Assembly (NCBI RefSeq): GCF_949987515.2
Contig: NC_082693.1
Coordinates: 17,170,994-17,234,993, forward strand
DNA length: 64,000 nt
DNA from: Delphinus delphis
Lineage: Eukaryota; Chordata; Mammalia; Artiodactyla; Delphinidae
Direction: 5' to 3'
This document shows, one piece after another, positions 49,301-61,500 of this stretch (its first letter is position 1; every line of letters begins with the position of its first letter). The notes under the pieces were generated by a model. That model was given only the letters and a program-made list of their open reading frames with translations, was not told the DNA's origin and ran no database searches. A program made the translations under genes and the position numbers.

Positions 49301-52300
49301 TATTTCTATTTAATTTAAAGACAACCCTTTCCCTTATTTCTCATCTCCTTTTCGTCTCTCCTCCTTCTTTTCCTTTCCCTCCCCTTCTCTTTTTGTCCTC
49401 CTCCTTCCTCCCTCTCCCCTCCTCCTCCTGCTTCTTCTTCTCCTTCTTCTTCTTCTCCTTCTCCTTCTCCTTCTTCTCCTTCTCCTTCTCCTTCCTCTTC
49501 TCCTTCCTCTTCTCCTTCCTCTTCTTCTTCTTTCTTCTTCTTTTCTCTCTTTCTGATATATGTCTATCATATATTTCCAGAAATAATCCAGTGGCATCTC
49601 ATATAAATGTACCACTTTCTTATTGCAACTCTGACTGCAATTGTGATCAAAGTCAATGGGAACCACTCTGTGGAGACAATGGAATAACTTACATATCACC
49701 TTGTTTAGCAGGATGCAAATCTTCAAGTGGCAGTAAAAAGTCTGTTGTGAGTATTATTTTTTACTTTCTTCTCCTTAATCAAAACTGCAGATTTGATTTA
49801 ACTTACTTAAACTTTGATAATTACTTACCAAATGTTTCTACAACTAAGGTCACCAGTAAAAAGATAGAAAAAGATTCCCATTATCGCCTGTCATTGTGAT
49901 GGCTGTGATGTGTAAACAAAGCCTCACATAAAATCCTGCTTGAGACACAAACAGCTACACATCTAGCTACATTTTTCTGTTGCTTGAATTCTCATGAGAT
50001 TACTCCCACCTTTTCTTCTTGCGTTTATAAGACTATGACCTTTTGAAATTTAAAAACATTTATGATTTCTAGGAAGCACCTCATTTGACTAAAGGATATG
50101 ATTTCCATTAGGTTGGAAGTACTTTACCCTTCAGATGCTAGGGGAAAATCCTGAGCCAATCCCTTGTCAATCTAGGTGCCTTTTCAGGACAACCATCTAT
50201 ATGCAACCTTGCATATAGATTCTGCAGAGTTTATCTTGAGGCTCAATACCCTTTTGACTTTCCAAGAAATTAATCAAGGCTTCATGCTCACTTGACTGTC
50301 CAGTTTTTGGCTTCCAATGTTGATTTTTTTCAAGGTTGGCACTTTTCCTACGCAGGATAACTTAATATTCTGCTTACCTATTGCTAACATCTCCCATAGA
50401 AGTGCCACTGTCTTCTTCACTCAAAATATCCCCTTCCATGCAAATTATGAGTTCTCCCCAATCCCCCAAGTAACTTCCAATAGCTGGGCATCAGATATGG
50501 TGTTCTCTATTCTACTTCCAATCCACTGAATAACTCACAAAGTTGGGAACCCATTTCCTGGGCCCTTTTCCTATCACCAATATTAGCAATATTATCAGCT
50601 ATGATCATTGCTCTCTACCACATCCTCCTGTCTTTGATTTTCAAACTTTACCATCATTTTCTTGCCCATAGTCCTACTAACTGAATTAATGAAGGTCACG
50701 GAGAACCTTTTGAAGAACCTAGATTCTTTGAAGCTGAGTCATAAATGTGCACAAAAATGGCCCAAAGACTATACTTAAAAACCCATATCTCGTATGCATG
50801 GCTATAGTGCCTTTCATTGAGAGTGCCCCGTTTAATCTATGGTCCCACCTTGTCCATGCGTGAAGGGCTGGAAGAGACATGATGTTAGAATCCTAAAGAG
50901 AGCTCTATCTACTATGGAGACATCATCTTCTTAATACTTTACCATTTAGGGACCACTGCGGAGTTCTTTTACCAAATTCTTAGTAATAAGTCATCCCTTC
51001 TTAATCACTCAAAATAATGCCCTTTGTACTTAAGTTTTGTTTTATTGGCTGATAGGCTTGCTACATAAAGAATTTCTCCATACAATTCTTAGTAAAAAAA
51101 AAAAGTAAAGCTTGGTCATCAGATAAGTATGAATTCAAATTCTTCCCCAGTTCCTCCTTCAGTAATTGGTCTTTAGCATTAATGGGTTCAAATTTCCCTT
51201 AAACCTTAGTTTAGCCTAGACTCAGAACAGAACTTATTAAAGCCATCTAGCTACATAAACTGCCTGCCAAATTAAATTTCTAAAATCATTTGTTCCTAAA
51301 TTTTCTCCAGCTGTGTTCTAACCTTTAGGGTATTGTGTTGTGTTGAACCTCTCTGGTAATGGCATCATCTATCCTATAATCTGTCATTATGCAATCAGAT
51401 GTTGTATTTGCTGGCCAAAGTGGAATTCTAGCATCCATGCCTGGTCCCTTCTGCCCTGGACTTTGCCCCATTCGAATGGGTGGTTCTCGACCCAGGTTTG
51501 ACCCCTCCAAAACTACTATATTTTCTGGATTCCCTAGGCAATCCTACTCAGGGAGTGTCACTAACACTCTGTAGAGATTGTTAAAGAGAGTAAGTAGGTG
51601 TGCTATAGAAAATAAAAGTGAGTGGTAGAGAAATATTTAAACACTTTATATTGATGAGAAAATAATTTACAGAGTTTCAGACATTACTTTTTTTCTATTC
51701 TTTCCTAATTTTTAATTTAGGGATGTATGAAAAGTTAATAGTAAATTACATTTTCTTGTCTATAAAGGAATCCAGGAAACTATTTTGCCTTTCAATTCTT
51801 AAACAACTGTATTGTTAGAATGTTTTCTTTAAAAACTGTAAATATTTTAGCTTAGATGAGTGAGATGTCTTTAAATATAATAGAATATATTTATAGCCCA
51901 GTCATATTTTGTAAATATATTCTGTCATATTTCAAAAACTATTTTTCAGATGTTTCATAACTGTAGTTGTGTGGAAGTAAATGGTTTCCAGAGCAGAAAT
52001 AACTCAATGAAGTTGGGTGAATGCCCCAAAAATGATCAATGTACAAGAAAATTTTATGTTTATATAGTAGTGCAAATATTTATCTTTTTTTCTTCTGCAT
52101 TGGGAAGCACCTCAAATATCATGCTGGTTTTTAAGTGAGTATTACTTTTTAAAAGCATTTTTACATAGACTATAAACACACCTAATAATGTGCATATTTT
52201 TCCATAATATATTTGGAACCCCAATTCATATTTTGTTACATTTAAATTTTCTAAGAGTGCATTTTCTTAGGATTACTGTGATATTTCACTGCCATGATTA

Positions 52301-55300
52301 ATAATAATTTTGCCTTGACCTTTGCCACTACAAAATCTAGATTCCGTACTTTCTCCTCTTAATGAGAATTTTAAGACAGAGACTGATCGACAACTGCCTC
52401 AATGTGAAAGAATCCCCGTTGTGATTCTAAAAGAACTTCTCATTCTGAGATGCCTTATACCCTGTTGGGCCTGTCAGAGTGAATCACCTATTGATTCCAT
52501 TGAAAAAAAAAAATTGGGGAACCAGATCACATAATATAAACAGTCTATGATATTCCAAAGTTTTTAATCCTAGTTAAAAGAATGGCTTTTGACCTAGTCT
52601 CTCAAATACCCTCATAGAGAAAAGAAAAATACATGAGCAATATTCGTTCTTTTCTTCACTGATTAGACAAATATTTAAACCACACTTGGTGAAGAATACT
52701 CCATGGTGAATAAAACAGATAAAGTACCTGTTCTCATACAGTTTAGAGTATAACAGGAAAGACTTATGTAAGGCAAATAAGCTTAAAAATAAACACATAA
52801 TTACAAACTGTCGTTAGTACTACTAAGAAAAAAAGAGTGCTATTAAAGGGAATAAAAAGGAAAAACAAATTTAGGATTGAGGTGAGGAGCTGTGAGGAAG
52901 AGGACTCAGAAAATACTTCTCAAAAACAGTGACACAATCTAAAGGTCTAGAGGGTATGTTAAAGTTAGCAAGTGAAGAACTTTACAGGGAGAGGGGCTAT
53001 ATGCCAATGCTTCAAGGCAGGAAAGAACTGATGTGTTTGAGGAGTGAACAGAAGCCAGTTGGTTGGAACATACTGAGTGAGACAGATGGCACAAGGTAAG
53101 ACTGCAGGGTTAGGAAGGGAGTAGGTAATACAAGGCCCGTTGGTGAAGTTAATCATTCAATCACCTAAAAGTGAAAGCATGTAAAGACTTGCATGTAGGT
53201 ATTAAAATATATATGTGTAAATATGGTGATCTGGGTTAACCTCTAGTTATACTTTTAAGACATAAGTAGTTAGCAACAGGTTCACGGTCAGCCAACAGCA
53301 TGACTTAGAAGGGAAAGAAAACAAATATATTAATGTTTTTTAAAATGAGTATAAAGCTATAAACTGAGACTACAGTTGTTTAAATTCCACAATGACCCTT
53401 AAATCTTGTCAAATTATTTATACTAATTTATTCCACAGATAAAGCTCTACCTTACCATAAAATACTGTCTACTCAAAAGGAGAAGCTTTCCATATTTGCC
53501 AAATTACAGATTCATTAAATTACAAGAAGTTGTCTCAAAACTCCAAATTAGCTTGCATCTCAACAAGTCTTGGCTTCTTAATTTAAAATTTTTCATGAGG
53601 AGAACGAGAATTTTAGAGAAAACTGTTACAACATTGATGATAATTTTATCTTAATAAGAAAGTGATAAGATCAACATTACCATTTATCAAAAACATTTAT
53701 TGATTTCTCACATCAACATTTATTGATTTCTCACATCAACATTATTGATTTCTCTTCGATTTTATTGAAAGAGAACTTTTGTGAGGCAGACTGTGGAATA
53801 AAAATATAAACTTCAGTCTATTAATGATTCCCCAATGCTTACATCATAAGGCTATTATTAAAACTAGACTAAGCAGGAGTGTTGATATTTACACATTCAG
53901 TATATATGTTAGGCACGGTTCTAGGGGCCACGGATGGAACTGTGAACAAAAGTGATAAGGGCTCTCCTTTCACTAGCTTTCATTGGGGTGAGGGATGGGA
54001 GAGTGGATGGGTGTAGGAGAAGAAACAATAAATAAATAAGCATGTAAATACACAAAAAAAAGAAGTGTTAAGCATTAGGAAGAAAAAATCAGAGTAAAAA
54101 TATAGAAAAGGTAATAAAATTTTAATGCTTGGAAATACAGATGACAGGAATAAGGAAGGAATTCTTGTACTATTCTTGCAACTTTTCTGCAAGAATAATT
54201 AATTTCAAAAACTTTTTTCGAAATAATTTCAAAAGCATTTTTTTACAACACTGTTTTAAAGAAATGGTAGTTTCAGACTGTTCCCTCCCAAGAATTTGAA
54301 AGCTCAACCAACTCTGTGAATCTTTAAAAATTGGACAGGAGTTATAGAAGATGACTCATCATAAGAGCCCCTTTCCTCTTAGTAAAAGCCACCCTCTCTG
54401 CAAGAATAGTTAAGTTTTGAAGAAATCCACATATTATAGAATAATTGAGGCTAAAGCTATGATCTGGATGTGCATGATAAACAACCTACTTCACTTCTAC
54501 AAAGTGTGGTTAGTCTACCAAGTGCATTTCTGGGGATTTTATTCAATCACCTGTCTGAGCCATTGAAAGAGATGGATCACCAAACTAGACCACGACATTC
54601 CATGAGCATCTGAACCTCCAGCCTCACTAGGTCAACGGCCTGCATCTCCAGTAAAATGCAATTAGCTAATCACCATGCATCCAAAAAAATTAAACATTAA
54701 GAAGCCTAACAGCCAAGTCTACAGTACATTGCTCAGGCCCTTGGCAGAGCCCTCCATCACTAAATTCTGGTGAGGAAGGAGGCGCACTGCATCTTCACTA
54801 ACTAGGGTTTTAATTACCCTCTGTCTCTGTAAATCGCAATGGCAGGGTCTGCTTTAGTATCCCCATTCCACTGTCACCACAGCCTGACTTGATGTTCCCC
54901 CAGTGTGGGAAAGGGGAGACCATAGATGAGAATAACCTGATGAGGAAAAAAGAAAGGAAAAAAGAAAAGCAAAGAAAGAAGAGGGGGTGGAGAAGCAGTA
55001 CTAATTCAGATACCTTCCATTGAAAGTCATTTGATGAGACCTGAATAAAGATTGAGGGTACAAATCATGCAGATATGAACAGGTGAAGAGCAATCCAGGG
55101 AAGGTAGCAGTGGAGGTAAAAGTCCTGAGGTGGAACATACTTGACATGTACAAGACCAGGAGGACTGTACGAAGAAGAAAGAGGTAAGAAATACAATGAG
55201 AGAGCAGGCATGGTGCAGAGAGCACAGACCCTATGGATCACAGTAAAGACTCTGGAGTTTACTCTCATTGTATTAAGAAGCCAGCAGAGAGATCTGAGCA

Positions 55301-55524
55301 GTAGAATTATACAACTATCTTATCCAATTAGAAGATCACTGCCTGTTGGGTGGAAAATATGTCTTTGGGAGGCAAGAACAGAATCAGAGGAAACAGAAGG
55401 CTATGATAGGAGGTGCTTTTTGTGGAGAATCCATCCTGAGAAATGTTGATCAAAATACAGAGCTGATCACTGTCAGATTGAGGCAGGACTCATGCTGCAG
55501 TGACCAATACTTTACATGATAAAA

Positions 55525-55565
<41 letters not shown>

Positions 55566-58500
55566 GAGAGTGTGCATGTAAGTATGAGCATGAGGGTCTG
55601 TAAGTGTGCATCCATGTGAATGTAGGAGTGTGTGTGATTGTCACTCTATATGTGTGTATGTGTGTTGTGTGTCATTATATCACATAAGTCTATCATTTCC
55701 ACTGAGTTGTCTAAGATTTCAAGTTCCCTTTCAGGAAGATATTATCACTATCCCCAAGTCCGCTCAATTCTCCTACACACTAGCCCTCTCCCTGGGTAAA
55801 AATACAAGTTGATAGCAAACATCTCAATTTTGCCTCTATTGCATCCAGCTTGTAAGCCAAATACACCCTTTAAAAAATCAACTGCAATGAAAAGTGACAC
55901 TTCAGGCACTTGTCACAGAAAATTCAACCAGGAACAAACTGCATTCTCTCTCTTCCCAAAAGCCCTTTTAAGAAATCTGATTATTTGAGAGAGATAGCTA
56001 ACTGGACTAGTTAGCTGTCATGGCTGATTCCCTCATGACAATTTCCTCAGCGAAGAACTCACCTCTTTGAATAACATGACCTCATCTACTTACTGGCATG
56101 GCTTCACTTCCCTCAAGCATAGTGTTTTGTGTCCTCAGCTCGGCTAGTGGAAGTGTCCCTGCCTTTTGCAAAAGCAGAGGAAAAACCCTTTCCATTCATT
56201 TTCTTTCTTAATACATAACTCTGCTGTGTTTAATTTTTATTATGCTATGTTTAATTTTTTATCCTGTTTACTTTTATAAGCTTTCTTGAATACTTTTGAG
56301 AATCTCACTCAAGGGTAGCTCTCCTACAAGGCTTAAAGGGCAATTTTGTGTAAAGAAAATTGAGGTTTAGAGGGCTAGCTTATTACATTGTATCCTCACA
56401 ACACACAAGATAAGACTACTTAGCAGATAAGGAAACTGAGGCTAAGAGAGGTTGAATGACTTATCTAAGGCATTTAGTTACTATAAACATGATTTATCTC
56501 TTTATATCAATAACAAAGACTAGCATAGAGTCTCCTAGGAGGCACATGGCAAATGTTTGTTGAATGACTAAATTTACTTATCTCTGAACACATACAGTCA
56601 TTCAAGAAAAAAAATAAACCTTTGTATCAGTTAATTCAATATTTCGGTAAAAACAGAACTTCTGAGCCTCAGTCACCCTCCCCCATCTTGCCACTATAGT
56701 CAGATAATTTATTTTGCTTGATATGTATTAGGTTATTACAGAGTTGGTTATATCATCAGCTCATTGAACATAGAAATATGGAATTGTGGAAATAACTTTC
56801 TAAATGCAAAAGTGAGTTAAATTGTGAGAGGATACAAGTGTATTTGCTACCTTTAAAATGACATTTAAATACACTAGACAGTAGAATACAGATATCTTTT
56901 TAGACCTTCCTGGTTATATTATGTAGTTTATGAATCATATTAGTCAACTTTTCTGTTAAGAGCAATGATAGAAATGAAGTAGTAAAAACAGTTCTGCTCA
57001 GACCAAGACCTACATAAAAGTATTTGCTCTCTCATATGGCAGGTGTCAACTGAATAGATCACATGAAATCACTGTCTTCATAGATATCATAAAGTCTATT
57101 CCAACCACTATCTCAGGATTTTCTAAGGATCAAATGTGGAAATGTTTGTAAAACTGTCTTGAAATTGTAACACATTGAATAAGTAAAGAAATAAGAACTG
57201 TTAATATCATTCAGATGTTTGCTTTCTAAAACAACTGAAAATATAACTTTAAATAATATCTGCTCTTCACTTGAGGATTTTCATTAGATCATGAAGAACA
57301 ACACTGAGAAATGCTTTAATATTTAGCTCAATCTGGTATTTTAGAGATGCTTAATGTTGCTTTGCCTTTATCTTATTTCAGAAATGTTGAACCTGAACTG
57401 AAATCACTTGCCATGGGTTTCCATTCACTAACTATTCGAACACTAGGTATGATAAATATGTAGATGATAAATTCCAGGTATAAATTTTCATGTCAAAGCT
57501 CAAAGACTGAATGTAACTGATTTCCAATTATCAGAAAGTTTCTTTAAAAAGGTATAAGTAAAATATCATTTTAATGTTTGTGGTAAATGAAAAATAATGA
57601 GATAAAGGAGAACTAAATGACCTAAAAGAGAATTTCATTGTCAGTTCTATTTAGAATCAATCTGTAAGAAAAAGGCATCATCATAGTTGTATTATATCCT
57701 TTCTAAAACAAAGATCAGTGGTCTCCAAGAATTTAATTTAAGACTTAGGAATATTTCTTCCCATATGCAGAGTGCAGGACCTTCCTTCTATGCTGAGGGG
57801 CGTAATGCCCAAAACAGCTCAGGAGACCTGGGAGATTGTGCAAAACAACAGATGAGGACTTTCACAGTCCCTCAGACTAGTTCTCTAAGGCTGGGGCAGA
57901 TAACCTTTAATAGAAATTTAAAATGCAGAAGGGAATGGGTGTTACTGAACTCAGGTCTGGCTGTTCCCTGTTCAAAAGCCAATATTTGAGAGGCAAGTGT
58001 TGGTAGAAAGGAAAGTTGCTTTAATCAGAAAAGCCAGCAATCTAGGGAGAAGGCAGACTCATCCCAAAACCATCTCTGAAGATTCTGCTCAGCCATGATA
58101 GTTTTTAAAGGGAAAAAGGGGAAATAATCTCAGTTAATTATTAAGGTAGGAGGTCAGATTCCTCATCATTTTTTCACTTCATGCAGACTTGCTGACTACT
58201 CCTGATCTTCCTTTGGATGCTATCTTGCCCATGTGGTCTGCTTGCAAGTTTGCTAAGGGGGCACTGGGGATAGAGAGTCAATCATTTTTAATTACTTAAT
58301 TCTTCATTCCTACTTCTTTTAATCTAGGAAAAGAATCAACAGGTTAGGCAACGCATGGTGTGCATTAAGTAGAGCACAAGTCAGGAGTTAGGTTAAATGT
58401 TACCTAGTGATCTGATTTTTATAATTAAGGTTTAAGGGGAACAGAAATAGACAAACAGAAAAGGAGCAAAAGAGCTGCTTGTCAGACATCATTCCATTCC

Positions 58501-61500
58501 ATGGGATTAGGGATGAAAGTCCATCTTCTATAATTTCATGCCGACAAAGGGCATTGTATTCTTAAAGTGGAAGATGTCGACATGGATCTGTAGTATCTTT
58601 TTGCTGATAATTTTAGATGCCCACCTACACATACAGGCAGAGTAAACTACAATTATTTTGATGCCCACAAAATATAGATTATCATGAGCAATAATGTTAA
58701 TCCCATTATCTGAAGCCAGTTCTTGGAATTGTGCTAGCCATAGATGGAGCAGCTTATGGCATGGCTACAGGCTGGTCATTAGGCGGTTAGCTTTTTCTCT
58801 TTGGTGGCAGTTATGGTATCTGCAACACAACTCAGGGATGTACATCAGACACTGGAAAGATTCTGTGACTCTGCTGTCCTAATCATTAACTGCCTGAGCT
58901 TGCTCTTTTGTGACTCAGGAAGGCCTGGGAGACTTCATCTTTTCTACAAACAAGAGGCAGGGGACATGGAGGGAACTTTGTACTTGCAGGGGCCCACAGG
59001 GTTCTGCTTGGTTTCATGGGAACTAAAATTCTAGAACTGAGCATCTTAGAATGGGGAGTGCTCTGAATGAAAGAAAGCTCAGGAAGTTGTATTTTGTTGT
59101 TGCTGTCAAATAGTAATACTATAGAATCTAGAGGCTAAAGGCCTATTTCTAAATATTCAGATGAGGTGATTAGTACAAGATTTAGAAAATTATCCTTTTC
59201 CCTTTGTTGCCATTTGCCATTTATACCATACAGTTTCCTGTTGGTAGCTTAACAACTTCTAACCTAACCCCTGTGCTACTGCTTTTTAAGACCTGTTTAC
59301 ATTATATGCTTATTCCTGGGAAGTAGGAAAAGGACATGATTGCTCTAGGAATTGGGGTAGGCAACTGATCATGGCCGGGAGGCAACCACCGATGGCTGAA
59401 AGAAAAGGAAATGGGAGGGCGTCAATCCCTGGGACTCTTGCAAGCAAAAGAAAGAAGCATAACTATGGCCAAGTTACAATGGAGCAGGTGTCCAACAAGT
59501 ATATTTGGGAGAAAATCACAGATCCTCAAAGGTAAAAGGAGAAAATATAAAAGGTATGGGAGAGAAGGAGAAGATGGAGGTACTGTAGGATAAGGGCTGT
59601 GAGTGAGCTACAAAGTGCTAAGAGTTCTAAAGAGGACAGTTATTTCCAGCTGGCAGGAATAGTGCAAACTTTATGGAAGAGGATCATATAGTTGGAATCA
59701 TACCGTGAGTAGTTTTTCAGACTGCCTTCTTTCAGTTAGCTATGTGCATTAAAGTTTCTACCTTGTCTTTTGTAGCTCTCTGTCCAATCCTGGCAGTTCC
59801 TCTAGATCCAATGGAGATGCCTCACTCCTAGAATCTAAGCTATAGAAGTTAGCAGATAGAAAGAGAATTTGGGGAGCTAGTATTCCTTCTGATATGCTGA
59901 AATGAGATTGAGAATAGAAGAAGTTCCTCTAGAGACGTAAAATAGAAAAAAAGGAATTTTGCTATTCTGATTTTGAGCATCCTATTTTGATATGTCCAGT
60001 ATATGGCCCAATGGAATCTAACTCTTCTAGGGGAGAAATACATACTGAGGACCAAATGTCCGGTCACAAACAACTGTCTGAATACAATGTAAATTGTGGA
60101 AGGTATATTAAACTGAAACAGGTATTTGGAAAACAAGTTATCTGAAGTTTTAAATTTTCAATAATATAAGACCAAGTTTGTTACCTGAAACATTTAATTC
60201 ATTAAGTTTGATCAAACCAGTGCTATTTTTATATAAGAAAAATAAATTGTTGGCACATAGTTTTCATTTTTCAAAGGAATGGCTTAGATTTGTAGAAACC
60301 TGTGAATTCCTAATCCAGTTTCTCAGTAACAGTTTTCCTCAGATATATTCGTCTCAGACACCAGTTCCTTGACATTCTAAGATTTCTCACTCTCAGAAAA
60401 TTGAGACTGATTAAAAGTAAATGAAATTGGCAAAACTGTAAACTATGAATCACTACCATTTTTATGTAACAATATAAAATTTGAAAATTAGCATATCTAT
60501 AAAATCTGATCAAGTTACTAATGCTTAGAATTAGGAGTCAATGTCAGAGTTTATTAAAATAGCAGTAAAAGCAGATGGGCACTTCTGCTATAAGACAACA
60601 TGTGTGTTCCTGAAAATCCTCAAATTCTGCAAAATCATAGCTACAAATAAAAACTGGGTTAGGTACAGGCCACTGAAGAGACCTAGGCATCATTATGATC
60701 AGAACATCAATAGAAGCAAAATTCAGCACCACAGGCCCTTGGACAGCCCAGGCTGCTTCAGGAGGTATTAAAAATGAATACAATCGGGCTTCCCTGGTGG
60801 CGCAGTGGTTGAGTCCGCCTGCCGATGCAGGGGACACGGGTTCGTGCCCGGTCCGGGAGGATCCCGTGTGCCGCAGGGCGGCTGGGCCCGTGAGCCATGG
60901 CCACTGAGCCTGCAGGTCCAGAGCCTGTGCTCCGCAATGGGAGAGGCCACAACAGTCAGAGGCCCTCGTACCGCAAAAAAAAAAAAAAAAAAGAACACAA
61001 TCAATAGAGAGAAAATGCTTCATGACTCCAAGAAGGTGGGAGTGGAGCCCTCAGGCCAAAAAAAAAAAAGCACAGCCTACCAGGAGCCTAGCACTCAGTG
61101 AAGCTGGGCCTGTGCTTCTCTGGGGAGGAAGTCCTAGTGTTGGCATTCACCTTTTTTTTTTTTTAAGATTTTTTTTTTACATGTTGGGGGTAGAAGTTTC
61201 TTAATTAATTAATTAATTTTTGCTGTGTTGGGTCTTTGTTTCTGTGTGAGGGCTTTCTCTAGTTGTGGCAAGCGGGGGCCACTCTTCATCGCGGTGCATG
61301 GGCCTCTCACTATCGCGGCCTCTCTTCTTGTGGAGCACAGGCTCCAGACGCGCAGGCTCAGTAGTTGCGGCTCACGGGCCTAGTTGCTCCGTGGCATATT
61401 GGATCCTCCCAGACCAGGGCTCGAACCCGTGTCCCCTGCATTAGCAGGCAGATTCTCAACCACTGTGCCACCAGGGAAGCCCCCACCTTTTAATTTACTT

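Larger units (their letters stand above)
46192..49580 (+). other. SLCO1B3: Intron 10 of SLCO1B
   Basis: 3.4 kb: MIR pieces, a hAT relic interrupted by an L1 3' end, a young SINE and a pyrimidine tract at the 3' end. All are listed separately. Confidence 0.65.
52135..57381 (+). other. SLCO1B3: Intron 12 of SLCO1B (5.2 kb)
   Basis: Contains a 23-bp tandem repeat (53694-53755), a (TG)n run (55526-55564) and a MIR fragment (56375-56480). 52650-53170, 53880-54130 and 54960-55440 read like pieces of one or more old mammalian repeats ('gaataaaacagataaagtacctgttctcat', 'gatggaactgtgaacaaaagtg') that I cannot name. Confidence 0.5.

Noticed and set aside
49279..49899. 206-codon plus-strand open frame
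   Set aside because: Most of it is the Ser/Phe/Leu translation of the pyrimidine tract. Only 49581-49746 is real coding sequence (exon 11); the remainder reads into intron.
53694..53755. CRISPR-like array
   Set aside because: The units are directly abutting with no spacers, and the window is mammalian nuclear DNA.
60544..61023. 159-codon minus-strand open frame
   Set aside because: It runs through the antisense of a CHR-2-like SINE and its poly-A; the same peptide text ([22 protein letters not shown]) recurs at every such SINE in the window.
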